Part shown: one piece after another, positions 21,089 to 28,704 of the stretch
Layout of the letters: each line of letters opens with the position of its first letter
Position numbering within the stretch: the first letter of the stretch is position 1
Origin: Photorhabdus luminescens subsp. luminescens
GTDB lineage: Bacteria > Pseudomonadota > Gammaproteobacteria > Enterobacterales > Enterobacteriaceae
DNA length: 64,000 bases
Direction: 5' to 3'
Assembly: GCF_001083805.1 (NCBI RefSeq)
Contig: NZ_JXSK01000013.1
Coordinates: 41,085-105,084 of the forward strand
Notes under the pieces: model-generated
Database searches by the model: none
The model's input: the letters and a program-made list of their open reading frames with translations, nothing else
Told to the model about the DNA's origin: nothing
Translations under genes and position numbers: made by a program

Positions 21089-21400
21089 TTAACCAACCTT
21101 CTGGCCGCTTCGGCTGTTGTATGTGTCGTCGTCGGGCCCATCAGGGGAGAGAGCGGGGGATATCTGCCCCGCCATTTCTAAAGTTTTATTACTCATTAGC
21201 CACATTGTGTATTTTTCAAATCTGGGGTGATTCGTGATTTTATCAATAATTGATAAACCAGCCTCTCTACGCCCCGTTTCATAATTTTTTACAGTACTCA
21301 AACCCACTCCCAGTTCTTTTGCAAATGCGACTTGCGTTAGCCCCTCTGCTTTTCTGATGAGTTTAAGTTTTTTTGCATAACTGCTTGACAAGGTTTGCAC
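21089..21400 (-). CDS. P2 C-like immunity repressor, copy 2
   Basis: 103 residues starting at GTG, next to the early operator. Nearly identical to copy 1 over the first 90 residues (differences include K for E at 11, RREAGLSIIDKITN for HKEAGLSTIGKVTH). The C-terminus ends SGQKVG, as does the decayed third copy. Helix-turn-helix as in copy 1. Being nearest the Cox-side promoter, it is the likely main repressor. Tandem copies could widen operator recognition or arise from recombination between phages; the sequence does not decide. Confidence 0.88.
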   Translation of the reverse strand: MQTLSSSYAKKLKLIRKAEGLTQVAFAKELGVGLSTVKNYETGRREAGLSIIDKITNHPRFEKYTMWLMSNKTLEMAGQISPALSPDGPDDDTYNSRSGQKVG

Positions 21401-21424
21401 TTGAAGACTATCCTCACATTATTG

Positions 21425-21444
21425 AGGACTTCAATTGAAGTCCT
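21425..21444. promoter_or_regulatory. Perfect 20-bp palindrome, probable C or Cox operator
   Basis: AGGACTTCAATTGAAGTCCT is a perfect palindrome midway between the divergent repressor and cox genes. Just beside it, a plus-strand promoter-like pair TTGCAC (21395-21400) and CATTAT (21417-21422) would be blocked by a protein bound here. This is the expected place for the lysis-lysogeny switch. Confidence 0.65.
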
Positions 21445-21499
21445 TTGAATCCGGTTAAATCCGAACGAAATTCAGATAAAGATTTGGGAAGAATAAACC

Positions 21500-21760
21500 A
21501 TGTCAGTTAAAAGGCCCAAGCCTCTCGTGATAAAAATGCCCGATTGCCCTGTTGTTTTCTGTCTGCCATACCCAAAGCTAACGCTTTCAGCATATGCAGA
21601 GGTCACAGGTCAAACGGTCAGAACCGTCCAGCAACAAGCCAATGAGCAAAAATTGATATTGACAAAGAAAAAGAAAGGCAGAGAACGTGAAGTAAATATG
21701 GTTTATGAGTTCCTTGAAGCTTATGAAGAAGCTCAGGAAGCGCTCCGCATGAAGTTTTAA
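21500..21760 (+). CDS. cox: Cox-like excisionase/regulator
   Basis: 86 residues (P2 Cox is 91), first gene right of the repressor and transcribed divergently. The centre carries a helix-turn-helix-like run (LTLSAYAEVTGQTVRTVQQ), followed by a strongly basic patch (LTKKKKGREREV) and an acidic amphipathic tail. Position and size match Cox/Apl proteins, which repress the lysogenic promoter and direct excision by Int. The name rests on position and motif, not on a search. Confidence 0.7.
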   Translation: MSVKRPKPLVIKMPDCPVVFCLPYPKLTLSAYAEVTGQTVRTVQQQANEQKLILTKKKKGREREVNMVYEFLEAYEEAQEALRMKF

Positions 21761-21777
21761 AAATAGCTGAGGTGATA

Positions 21778-21984
21778 ATGATAAATCACACCAATCTCAT
21801 TCTAAAACCAGTCAGCAATCATACAGAAACCTACGGCGCTTTTGCAATTCGCCGGTTGCCGAGAAACAAAATCAATACAACCACTCGCTACCAGATCAGC
21901 GACGGCGAGTATTCATATGGCAAGTTTGATTCAAAAGAACAAGCAATGAGTCAGGTCAGACAGTTATATAGGAGCAGACAGTGA
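21778..21984 (+). CDS. Phage early protein, unknown
   Basis: 68 residues from an ATG preceded by GAGGTG; an ATG 6 bp upstream is also possible. A basic, Arg/Asn-rich middle (RRLPRNKINTTTRYQ) and a DGEYSYGKFDSKEQAM segment near the end are seen. It overlaps the next gene by 4 bp (GTGA), so the two are likely co-translated in the cox operon. I do not recognise it. Confidence 0.5.
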   Translation: MINHTNLILKPVSNHTETYGAFAIRRLPRNKINTTTRYQISDGEYSYGKFDSKEQAMSQVRQLYRSRQ

Positions 21985-22175
21985 ATAGCGTATATAAAAC
22001 AAAATATAAAGTAGGGGATACCGTTATTCATGGTACCCGCCTTGCTTACTCGGCTTACGGTCAAATAGTTAATATCAATGCGTATGATTTTCTTGAGCAG
22101 CTCCCTGCAACAGTTCGGCGCGTTGAATATAGCCTTGAAGAAACTTCACCGTGTCTTTTGCTTGCTCAAGAGTAA
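21981..22175 (+). CDS. Phage early protein, unknown
   Basis: 64 residues from a GTG coupled to the preceding stop. The opening KYKVGDTVIHGTRLAYSAYG resembles a small beta-barrel (a VGD-V turn followed by VNIN-A), then RRVEYSLEET. The last 30 bp overlap, tail to tail, a small minus-strand gene. Function unknown. Confidence 0.45.
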   Translation: MNSVYKTKYKVGDTVIHGTRLAYSAYGQIVNINAYDFLEQLPATVRRVEYSLEETSPCLLLAQE

Positions 22176-22313
22176 GCCCGGTAAATAGCTGACCGTCTTT
22201 AGGTAGTTTATGTGGTGGTTTGAGGCGATGTGGAACCGGAGGCAAGCCAGATGATTTGCTTCGATGTATTCCAGTTCGGCGGGGATATAAATAGGTACTT
22301 CTTTTTTAGACAT
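22146..22313 (-). CDS. Small phage protein on the opposite strand, unknown
   Basis: 55 residues starting MSKKEVPIYIPAELEYIEA, with AAAGG upstream of the ATG. It is the only minus-strand gene in the early region and is convergent with the one before. Most genes nearby are cox-operon genes, so this one would be expressed separately, perhaps in the lysogen. No family recognised. Confidence 0.4.
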   Translation of the reverse strand: MSKKEVPIYIPAELEYIEANHLACLRFHIASNHHINYLKTVSYLPGLLLSKQKTR

Positions 22314-22427
22314 TTTGCTTACCTTTTTGGTCGTATGGACGCACCAGAATACCATGTGCCAGATATGGATAAAACCAAGCAACATTTGATCAATACTTGA
22401 GAATAGTTTGATTGTATGAGGTGAAAA

Positions 22428-22649
22428 ATGGAATGTTTAATGTTTCAGCATAACAAAAAAACTATTTTAGTGATTGAAAGTGATATTGCTTACAGTTATC
22501 CGGTTTCATCATTAAGTTGTTTATGTATAGTCATGAATAATGGAAAGAAATATAACGCTACCAATGTTGTATCGGTATCCCTTGAAAACATTAATGGCGA
22601 ACTCTTGTTAACAGAACAATGTTATCAACAAAGTCAGGTAATTATATAG
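22428..22649 (+). CDS. Phage early protein, unknown
   Basis: 73 residues from an ATG with AGGTG upstream. Alternating hydrophobic stretches (KKTILVIESDIAYSY, then LCIVMNNGKKYNATNVVSVSL) suggest an all-beta fold. It is followed after 11 bp by the next small gene. The region before it (22314-22427) probably holds promoters for the diverging small genes but no clear consensus. Function unknown. Confidence 0.45.
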   Translation: MECLMFQHNKKTILVIESDIAYSYPVSSLSCLCIVMNNGKKYNATNVVSVSLENINGELLLTEQCYQQSQVII

Positions 22650-22660
22650 GAGTAGAGAAC

Positions 22661-22903
22661 ATGCAACGTCTAACAACTGATTCTGGATTACCAAATTTAA
22701 AATTATTATCACATATTGAACGCGCCGATCTTCATTTAACAATCGTGCGTCGAATAACAGATGTCCTGCAATATGCGGGAGACGAAACCCCGCTGTCTCT
22801 TTCTGACGTGATAGCAATCTTTGAATCATTCATGAAGATTAGCACCGGTGAAAATTACGAACTGAGATTGTTAAATAGAGGATTAAGCAATGTCACAAAA
22901 TAA
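22661..22903 (+). CDS. Phage early protein, unknown
   Basis: 80 residues from the ATG preceded by AGGAG. Mostly helical by composition: LLSHIERADLHLTIVRRITDVLQYA, then LSLSDVIAIFESFMK. It overlaps the next gene by 14 bp. Function unknown. Confidence 0.5.
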   Translation: MQRLTTDSGLPNLKLLSHIERADLHLTIVRRITDVLQYAGDETPLSLSDVIAIFESFMKISTGENYELRLLNRGLSNVTK

Positions 22904-23306
22904 AAAACACGTACACGCTGAATTAATGATGCAATATGCACGAGATGCTTTGAAGACAGACGAGCCTTGGAAAATGTGGGAACGGCTTCATATTGAAGCA
23001 GTTAGCTGGGAACAATGTCTATATAGTCCGGCGTGGAGCACAGAATTTAAATATCGCCGCAAGCCTGAAATGATCGCTGTCGGTAAAGTCAGTTTTCCAA
23101 AGCCCGTTGATTATGAGTTAGAGCGAGGCCAACGATATCATGTCATGGGTATTTTATCGTCCCCCCAAGGAAATATTGCCACGCGTTTATGGGGCGATAG
23201 TGATTTCGACCACGAATACTTGCAGAATGGATTTATTCATTTAACAAAAGAAGCCGCTCAGCAACATTTTGATACATTAATTAAAATCAATAAAGGTGAA
23301 TTCTGA
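22890..23306 (+). CDS. Phage protein of the AELMMQYA...YRRKP type, unknown function
   Basis: 138 residues. The N-terminal part (HAELMMQYARDALKTDEPWKMWE, then FKYRRKPE) is a pattern shared by many small early proteins of temperate enterobacterial phages. A second part (GQRYHVMGILSSPQGNIATRLW) follows. It overlaps its neighbours by 14 bp and 1 bp, so it belongs to the early operon. No function is known to me for the family. Confidence 0.6.
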   Translation: MSQNKKHVHAELMMQYARDALKTDEPWKMWERLHIEAVSWEQCLYSPAWSTEFKYRRKPEMIAVGKVSFPKPVDYELERGQRYHVMGILSSPQGNIATRLWGDSDFDHEYLQNGFIHLTKEAAQQHFDTLIKINKGEF

Positions 23307-23443
23307 TGAACTCACTTGAAAAAATGGCTCATAAATATAAATTAACTGGCGAAGACTTTAAGTCACCAAAACCGACTGACGGCTTATTATATCCGCTCGT
23401 CATGTTGTATGTTGCGTCCGCTATTATTTTCTTACTGAAATAA
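23306..23443 (+). CDS. Small single-span membrane protein of the early operon
   Basis: 45 residues, easily missed because of its size. The ATG overlaps the preceding stop (TGATG), with AAAGGTG upstream. A polar N-terminus (MNSLEKMAHKYKLTGEDF) precedes one C-terminal membrane helix (LLYPLVMLYVASAIIFLL). Strong start signal and translational coupling support it. Function unknown. Confidence 0.55.
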   Translation: MNSLEKMAHKYKLTGEDFKSPKPTDGLLYPLVMLYVASAIIFLLK

Positions 23444-23458
23444 ACTTCCCTATATTTG

Positions 23459-23478
23459 AAAAAAAAGGGGGGGGGAAG
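23459..23478 (+). promoter_or_regulatory. A8-G9 homopolymer forming the ribosome-binding site of the next gene
   Basis: Eight A (23459-23466) followed by nine G (23467-23475) end 4 bases before the ATG at 23480. The G run overlaps the Shine-Dalgarno (GGGGAAG). Length changes in such a tract would alter spacing and strength of the site. Confidence 0.5.
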
Positions 23479-23479
23479 C

Positions 23480-23824
23480 ATGGCAAATACAGAAGCATTC
23501 CGCTTTGCTGAAATAGCGATGGGAAACCGGGCCGATGCACTTAATCAGTTATCGGCAATACGATATCAACATTTCGGAGAGAATCAAAAAGAACTGAGCG
23601 AGTTTATTTCACTCATGCGGGATAAGTGGGAATGGCCGGATAGCTTCGCATTTAACAAGCGCGTTCTGACGGCTATTTTCAATCTCGCTGATATTCATGA
23701 ATCCCGACATGATATTAACTTTAATGAATTCACTCATGATGAGAAGAAATCATTAGTACGGACAATTAATCATTTAAAAGTGGTAGCTAGCATATTTCCA
23801 GAACGATTATCTATGCCACGTTAA
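23480..23824 (+). CDS. Phage early protein, unknown (possibly DUF5347 family)
   Basis: 114 residues from the ATG that follows the G tract; a longer frame starts at 23456 but would translate the homopolymer as KKKGGG. Mostly helical: FRFAEIAMGNRADALNQLSAIRY, then RRV-like VLTAIFNLADIHESRHDINF and NHLKVVASIFPERLSMP at the end. The pattern recalls a small family found in Xenorhabdus and Photorhabdus phages; I am not sure of the name. Confidence 0.5.
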   Translation: MANTEAFRFAEIAMGNRADALNQLSAIRYQHFGENQKELSEFISLMRDKWEWPDSFAFNKRVLTAIFNLADIHESRHDINFNEFTHDEKKSLVRTINHLKVVASIFPERLSMPR

Positions 23825-23887
23825 TTGATGATTGATTCTTAATAGCGTAAACCCGCCCGACCTTTTATTACCTAAAGGAAAGTGAAA

Positions 23888-24133
23888 ATGAGAAATATCG
23901 AAAAGAGAAATATAAAAATTGGAGGCAAAGTTGAAGAAAATACTTTGCTGGAATTGCTCAACGCCGCACGCGCAGATGAGATGCAGTGCTGCGCGGCTCG
24001 CTTCTCTGCGCGTCTTGTCAAGCTCTCAACACGCATTCTTCAGCATAAGCTTGATTATGCCAATGCTTCTCTATTGTTAACCGACGAAGCGCGGGAAATC
24101 GAGCGTCAAGCGGAGGAATGGCATTATGTCTGA
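23888..24133 (+). CDS. P2-family early protein (DUF2732-like)
   Basis: 81 residues starting MRNIEKRNIKIGGKVEE, with a helical middle rich in Arg/Ala (LLELLNAARADEMQCCAARFSARL) and DEAREIERQAEEWHYV at the end. This matches my memory of the DUF2732 proteins found before the zinc-finger gene in P2-like phages. It overlaps the zinc-finger gene by 8 bp. Function unknown. Confidence 0.55.
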   Translation: MRNIEKRNIKIGGKVEENTLLELLNAARADEMQCCAARFSARLVKLSTRILQHKLDYANASLLLTDEAREIERQAEEWHYV

Positions 24134-24347
24134 TTCTGTTGATATTGCCGCAGAACATATTGCTGCAACTTTAGAACGCCAAATCAAAGCGGTTACTGAC
24201 CGTGGCATTAGTGTTTCAGCTTTTGAGTGTGAATGCTGCGGTAATTCCATTCCAGAAGAACGCAGAAAAGCTGTCATAGGCGTTACTTGTTGTATTACAT
24301 GCCAGTCAATCATTGAACTTAAAAATAAACATTATCGGAGTGTATGA
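24126..24347 (+). CDS. TraR/DksA-type zinc-finger protein
   Basis: 73 residues. An N-terminal helix is followed by a C4 zinc finger, CECCGNSIPEERR then GVTCCITCQ (about residues 37-60). This is the layout of the short TraR-like proteins of P2-type phages, which in the plasmid TraR case bind the RNA polymerase secondary channel. Binding RNA polymerase here is inference. Located in the early operon, 8-bp overlap with the gene before. Confidence 0.8.
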   Translation: MSDSVDIAAEHIAATLERQIKAVTDRGISVSAFECECCGNSIPEERRKAVIGVTCCITCQSIIELKNKHYRSV

Positions 24348-24348
24348 G

Positions 24349-24651
24349 ATGGCTAAAATTCATATGGTTGCAGTCAATGAAGAAACTTTTACTGCAATCA
24401 AAAATAAGCATAATGATATTCTTTGTGTGGCTAACATCCTCACGGGTGATGCGTTTCCTCACGCGGATTCCGGCGATTTTATTATTGTCTGTCTTTCTAA
24501 AGAAAGTGAGGAATATTCGCTTGTACTTTCACGCCGGTACACAATAAGAGTTGATGAAGTGATTCATTGTTACACACAGGGCTATGAAACACGTGTTTAT
24601 CAATACTCATTATTGACCCCCTCTTATTTCTTCAATGAGGGGGGGATATAA
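24349..24651 (+). CDS. Phage early protein, unknown
   Basis: 100 residues from the ATG preceded by CGGAG. Beta-rich composition (KIHMVAVNEETF, DFIIVCLSKESEEYSLVLS, ETRVYQYSLLT). The stop overlaps the dam start by one base (TAATG). The 3' end of the gene carries the inverted repeat that can mask the dam ribosome-binding site. Function unknown. Confidence 0.5.
   Translation: MAKIHMVAVNEETFTAIKNKHNDILCVANILTGDAFPHADSGDFIIVCLSKESEEYSLVLSRRYTIRVDEVIHCYTQGYETRVYQYSLLTPSYFFNEGGI
24617..24645 (+). promoter_or_regulatory. Hairpin covering the dam ribosome-binding site
   Basis: CCCCCTC (24617-24623) pairs perfectly with GAGGGGG (24637-24643) across a 13-nt loop. The G run (24639-24645) is the only Shine-Dalgarno for the dam ATG at 24651. 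Translation of the upstream gene would open the hairpin, so dam may be translated only when its neighbour is. Confidence 0.5.
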
Positions 24652-25463
24652 TGGTAAATAAAACTATTCTGAAATGGGCGGGCAGTAAAGCTCGCGTCAT
24701 GGATAAATTACATTTACCAGCCGGGAGACGGCTGGTAGAACCGTTCGCCGGCTCATGTGCTGTCATGATGAATACAGATTATGATGAATATTTAATTGCT
24801 GATATTAACTCAGACCTGATTAATATGTATCAGCAAATTAAAAATAATGTTGAGTTATTTCTGGAACTCTCACGAGATTTTTTTAAGTTCTATAATAATG
24901 AGCATGGCTTTTATCTGCTAAGAGACAAATTTAATTCAGAGTCTCCAGAATATCATTCGCCGCTCATTCGCGCCGTTTGGTTTTTATATCTGAATCGTCA
25001 TTGCTTTAATGGCTTGTGCCGATATAACAAAAGTGGTCATTTCAATGTGCCGTTTGGTAAATATAAATCTGTGTATTTCCCGGAAAATGAGATCCGTGCA
25101 TTTGCTGAAAAAGCGCAGCGAGCGGCGTTTATTTGCGCTGATTGGAGAGAGACATTGCAGCTTGTCAAAGCTGATGATGTTATATATTGCGATCCGCCCT
25201 ATCTTAATAAATTCACCAGTTACTACGATAACAATTTCAGCGTTAGTGAACAGTATGAGCTGACCATCGCGTTAATCATATTGCATGACGAATCGGGTAA
25301 TTCTATTGTTGTATCAAATAGCATAGATGCCAAAAGCATTTATAAAGGTTTTGATGTTTTTGATATTACAGAAATTACAGCTCATCGTTCTATTGCAGCG
25401 TCAGGCAATAGCCGGAAACCCGCGACAGAAATTATTGCCAGTCTATTGATGGAGGTGAGCTAA
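24651..25463 (+). CDS. dam: DNA adenine methylase (Dam, alpha class)
   Basis: 270 residues. SAM-binding motif and order fit GATC-type Dam enzymes: KWAGSKARV at residues 8-16, EPFAGSCAVMMN, the loop YNKSGHFNVPFGKYK, and the catalytic DPPYLNKFTSYY. Several P2-like phages (for example Fels-2) carry dam here. It could protect phage DNA from GATC-sensitive host restriction or tune its own early promoters; the sequence shows only the enzyme. GATC specificity is inferred from family. It overlaps genes on both sides by one base. Confidence 0.93.
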   Translation: MVNKTILKWAGSKARVMDKLHLPAGRRLVEPFAGSCAVMMNTDYDEYLIADINSDLINMYQQIKNNVELFLELSRDFFKFYNNEHGFYLLRDKFNSESPEYHSPLIRAVWFLYLNRHCFNGLCRYNKSGHFNVPFGKYKSVYFPENEIRAFAEKAQRAAFICADWRETLQLVKADDVIYCDPPYLNKFTSYYDNNFSVSEQYELTIALIILHDESGNSIVVSNSIDAKSIYKGFDVFDITEITAHRSIAASGNSRKPATEIIASLLMEVS

Positions 25464-25648
25464 TGATTGATATCCGGTGTCATGCAGATAATACCATTAA
25501 TGTTATGACTGTGTGACTTTGGAGTCTCACGGCATCGAGACATACCGCGATTGGGCGTTGACGGCTAGGGGGGCGTCAGTTTGATTTATTGGCCGAAGAA
25601 AATTCATATCAGGCATGTAGTTCTGTTTATGCTGGAGTGTGTGAGTGA
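25463..25648 (+). pseudogene. Small gene between dam and A, broken by two frameshifts
   Basis: Three frames together read as one protein of about 58 residues: MIDIRCHADNTINVMT, then LESHGIETYRDWALTARG, then RQFDLLAEENSYQACSSV, ending in VCE at TGA 25646-25648. The first break is an 8-bp insertion where GACT is repeated around GTGT (about 25507-25518). The second is one extra G in a run of six near 25570. The ATG overlaps the dam stop and the final TGA overlaps the gene A GTG, so the original was tightly coupled to both. Unknown family. Confidence 0.6.
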
Positions 25649-27771
25649 CGCAGATTGAAGAGCACAACGGTGATTGCCACGCAGTAAGACGCCGACAGGC
25701 CGAAATGTTTAAACCAGGGTTGCCACGCGGCGCAACTCTGGCGGAGCGCGTTTTATGGGATATCAATCCTGATGATCATGATTGGCGCCACCAGTATATC
25801 GGGCGGATGCCCGATTTTCTGGCGAAATACTTTTCTGTTCGCTATACGAAAATCTATAAAGAATCAGGTCGTCGTCGGGCTAATACATTCTTGCGTAAGA
25901 CAATTGGTGAGAATGTATTACCCCGATTTGACAGGGTTATGTCTCGTTATGCTTTCAAACATATTGCATCTGGTATTGCGCCGTGGCCTTTCATTGAACA
26001 GTTGAATAACTTGCCTGCACTTGAGCGAGCTGAGATTAAACAGCTTGCTTGGGAAATTTCACATTTTATTGCCGAAAGTTATGAAAATGCGTCTGCACAG
26101 TATGTTGACAAGCAACCGGCAAATGAAAAGGAAGCTGAGCAGCGCCTGATCCGTATTTATAAGTTACTGGCGAAACTGACTCAACAAGCCGGTACAACAG
26201 CCCCTTACTGGCAGCAATTCACTAAAGGCAGGAGAGGCGTTACAGTCGATCAGTTGTGTGCCGGTTTGTTACGTATGATGTCTGATAAATGGTGGTACAG
26301 CCGTTTAAAACGAATGCGTGACATTCGCGCCGAGCATTTAGCTATTGCGGTGGGGCAAGTTCAAAAAGCCGCATCGTCTTACGTTTCACGCTCTGCATTG
26401 CGTGAATGGAATGAACAAAAGCGCCGTAATTGGGAGTTTATTAAAGAATTTGATTTAGAAAATGATCAAGGTGAACGAGTTTCTTTAGAAGAGATGGTGC
26501 TTGCCAGTGTCGCGAATCCATCTGTTCGCCGGTGTGAGTTAATGGTACGTATGCGTGGTTTTGAGGATTTGGCGGATGAATTAGGCTGCGTAGGCGAATT
26601 TTATACCATCACAGCCCCCTCTAAATATCACGCGGTTCATAGCGGTGGGGGTTTTGTGTCTAACTGGAATGGCTCAAGTCCCAGAGATACCCAACAATAT
26701 CTTTGTAAGGTTTGGGCAAAGATTCGTGCAGCCTATTCGCGGGCGGGTATTAATGTTTTTGGTTTTCGGGTTGTCGAACCCCATCATGACGGTACCCCGC
26801 ACTGGCATTTGCTATTGTTCGTTCGTCCCGAACATGTTGACGAATTGCGAGATATTTTTTGCTATTACGCCCGTATTGAAGATTCCGAGGAATTACAAAG
26901 TCAAGAGGCACTAAAAGCGCGTTTTCATGTTGAACCCATTGATAAAAAAAGGGGCAGCGCAACGGGTTATATCGCTAAATATATTTCCAAGAATATAGAT
27001 GGTTACGCGCTTGATGATGATATTGATGATGAGACGGGCGAGAAAATTAAAGATATGGTGAAGGCTGTATCTGCGTGGGCGAGTCGTTGGCGCATTCGTC
27101 AATTTCAACAAGTCGGCGGGGCGCCCGTCACAGTTTGGCGTGAACTGCGCCGGTTGCCAGGTGATGAGCAAATTTTACCTGACGCTGACATGGATAATGT
27201 CCGTTTTGCGGCGGATGTGGGGAACTGGTTCGCTTACACCGAATTTCAGGGTGGGCCATTGGTGGCACGGAAAGATTTGACCGTGCGGCTGTCCTATGAA
27301 ATTACCGAACAGGGCAATGCCTACGGTGAGGATGTACAGCGTATTTTTGGGGTTTACTCGCCTCGTTTGGGTGATTCTTCTTCTTTTATTACTCGCACGG
27401 TTAAATGGCGCATTGTTCCCAAATCTAACGCTGATGTTAAAGGCGAGGGTTTGGCTTTTTCTGGCGCCTTTGGCGCCCCTTGGAGTTCTGTCAATAACTG
27501 TACGCGGGGGTACCGAGTACGGTCAGATGAAAATGAACGAGCGGAAAAAATTATCGACTACGCAGATTCAATTGGCTTGAATTTCGGCAAAGCTGAGGCT
27601 CGATCGTTGATTATTGGAGGAAAAATCCATGTAGATGAGAAATGTTATCAATTATGTTCTGACGGTTCGTTACGTCTGACAGTGACAGAACGCCAGAAAC
27701 AAGCATGTCATAATGCGCTATTGCAGCGCATTAACCAACTTAACCCATTAATTAACCAAGGTGATTTATGA
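25645..27771 (+). CDS. A: Phage replication protein A (HUH endonuclease)
   Basis: 708 residues starting at GTG with GGAG upstream. P2 gpA nicks its own origin and starts rolling-circle replication. The HUH metal motif is PHWHLLLFVRP, and the paired tyrosines lie in GYIAKYISKNIDGY (Y-x3-Y). The long N-terminal domain and basic C-terminal part match the family (P2 A is about 760 residues). The replication origin is inside gene A in P2; I cannot place it here. It overlaps the next gene by 4 bp. Confidence 0.95.
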   Translation: MTQIEEHNGDCHAVRRRQAEMFKPGLPRGATLAERVLWDINPDDHDWRHQYIGRMPDFLAKYFSVRYTKIYKESGRRRANTFLRKTIGENVLPRFDRVMSRYAFKHIASGIAPWPFIEQLNNLPALERAEIKQLAWEISHFIAESYENASAQYVDKQPANEKEAEQRLIRIYKLLAKLTQQAGTTAPYWQQFTKGRRGVTVDQLCAGLLRMMSDKWWYSRLKRMRDIRAEHLAIAVGQVQKAASSYVSRSALREWNEQKRRNWEFIKEFDLENDQGERVSLEEMVLASVANPSVRRCELMVRMRGFEDLADELGCVGEFYTITAPSKYHAVHSGGGFVSNWNGSSPRDTQQYLCKVWAKIRAAYSRAGINVFGFRVVEPHHDGTPHWHLLLFVRPEHVDELRDIFCYYARIEDSEELQSQEALKARFHVEPIDKKRGSATGYIAKYISKNIDGYALDDDIDDETGEKIKDMVKAVSAWASRWRIRQFQQVGGAPVTVWRELRRLPGDEQILPDADMDNVRFAADVGNWFAYTEFQGGPLVARKDLTVRLSYEITEQGNAYGEDVQRIFGVYSPRLGDSSSFITRTVKWRIVPKSNADVKGEGLAFSGAFGAPWSSVNNCTRGYRVRSDENERAEKIIDYADSIGLNFGKAEARSLIIGGKIHVDEKCYQLCSDGSLRLTVTERQKQACHNALLQRINQLNPLINQGDL

Positions 27772-28064
27772 ATTTAGTATTAAGTGCAAAGCAAATTAAA
27801 GATTTAGCCGAGTTTGTCGGTTTTTCTGTGACTGGACGTGACGGTAAAGATTGTTATGAGGAATATGTGATTTGCGAAGGTACAATCGCAGAGGACCCGA
27901 TTGACTGCTCACCGGAGTACAGCGGTTTGATTGTTCAGGCCACAACATACTCTGGTAAATACCCGTTGACAAATCAATCTGTGCACTGCCACAACTGTTT
28001 TGCAGAATTGTATCCGCTCACTCAGTCTGATATGTGTGACCGTTGTCGCGAGGAAAGTGAATAA
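27768..28064 (+). CDS. Phage protein with a zinc-ribbon-like end, unknown
   Basis: 98 residues, ATGA overlap with gene A. The N-terminus opens LSAKQIKDLAEFVGFSV and continues with acidic residues. The C-terminus has CHNCFAELYPLTQSDMCDRC, a C-x2-C plus C-x2-C arrangement likely to bind zinc. It overlaps the following gene by one base. Function unknown. Confidence 0.55.
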   Translation: MNLVLSAKQIKDLAEFVGFSVTGRDGKDCYEEYVICEGTIAEDPIDCSPEYSGLIVQATTYSGKYPLTNQSVHCHNCFAELYPLTQSDMCDRCREESE

Positions 28065-28333
28065 TGACTGACCACTCAACTACAACTGCGCGTACATGCG
28101 CAGTAAATAGCGTTCTGTCAGAAATGACAAGGCAAGATAAGCTCTGGGGCGCTGACCGTGATCACAGCCCGTTCATATGGGCTTCGATTTTGGGTGAGGA
28201 AGTCGGCGAGTTTAACCAGGCCATTCTTCATGATCAATTTGGCGGCAGTCACGCAGGAACGGCAAGAGATGAAGCGGTGCAGATTGCCGCCCTCGCACTG
28301 CAAATTATTGAGTATTACGACCATAGAAATTGA
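28064..28333 (+). CDS. MazG-like all-alpha NTP pyrophosphohydrolase, small phage type
   Basis: 89 residues. The central GEEVGEFNQAILHD matches the E-x2-E metal-binding helix of MazG/dUTPase-like enzymes, and ARDEAVQIAALALQIIEYY provides the second acidic helix. Such short proteins are common in phage early regions and probably hydrolyse NTPs. Last gene before a strong terminator. Activity is inference. Confidence 0.6.
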   Translation: MTDHSTTTARTCAVNSVLSEMTRQDKLWGADRDHSPFIWASILGEEVGEFNQAILHDQFGGSHAGTARDEAVQIAALALQIIEYYDHRN

Positions 28334-28340
28334 CCAAATT

Positions 28341-28365
28341 AGCCCGTGCAAACGGGCTGTTTTTT
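28341..28365 (+). terminator. Rho-independent terminator at the end of the early operon
   Basis: Stem AGCCCGT/ACGGGCT with a GCAA loop, then GTTTTTT. It ends the cox-A operon 8 bp after the last stop, so the two genes that follow need their own promoter. Confidence 0.88.
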
Positions 28366-28515
28366 GCATTAAATGACGAATAAGTTATGCTTAAAGAAGC
28401 AAAGACGTTAACCAGCTAAAGTGAACTTAACTGTTTTGTTGTTGTCTAACGTCATATAAGCTCTATTGGGTTGTGTGCATAGATGTATGATTTATTTTAA
28501 AATAGGAGGTAATTT

Positions 28516-28704
28516 ATGTCATTTGCATTAGATCCGACAGAACGCCTCGCCCGTGTCCTGAAGGAAAATAAGAAAAAATTTGCGGTAAACAAGGATGGCT
28601 ATATCTCTATAGATTTGAATAACAATGACGTTATTTCCGAGATAGAGAAACAGTTTGAAAAGTTGGAAAAATTGGAACTCGGTTTTGTACAGAGAGATAA
28701 ATGA
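28516..28704 (+). CDS. Cargo gene 1 at the tin/old locus: small charged protein
   Basis: 62 residues behind an ideal ribosome-binding site (AGGAGGT, 6 bp spacing). The first part is basic (ARVLKENKKKFAVNKDG) and the second a short acidic/leucine amphipathic helix (VISEIEKQFEKLEKLEL), possibly a coiled coil. It overlaps the next gene by 4 bp (ATGA), so the two act together. The pair is separated from the early operon by a terminator and lies before cos, where P2 has tin and old. No family recognised. Could be an antitoxin, adaptor or regulator of the membrane protein. Confidence 0.6.
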   Translation: MSFALDPTERLARVLKENKKKFAVNKDGYISIDLNNNDVISEIEKQFEKLEKLELGFVQRDK

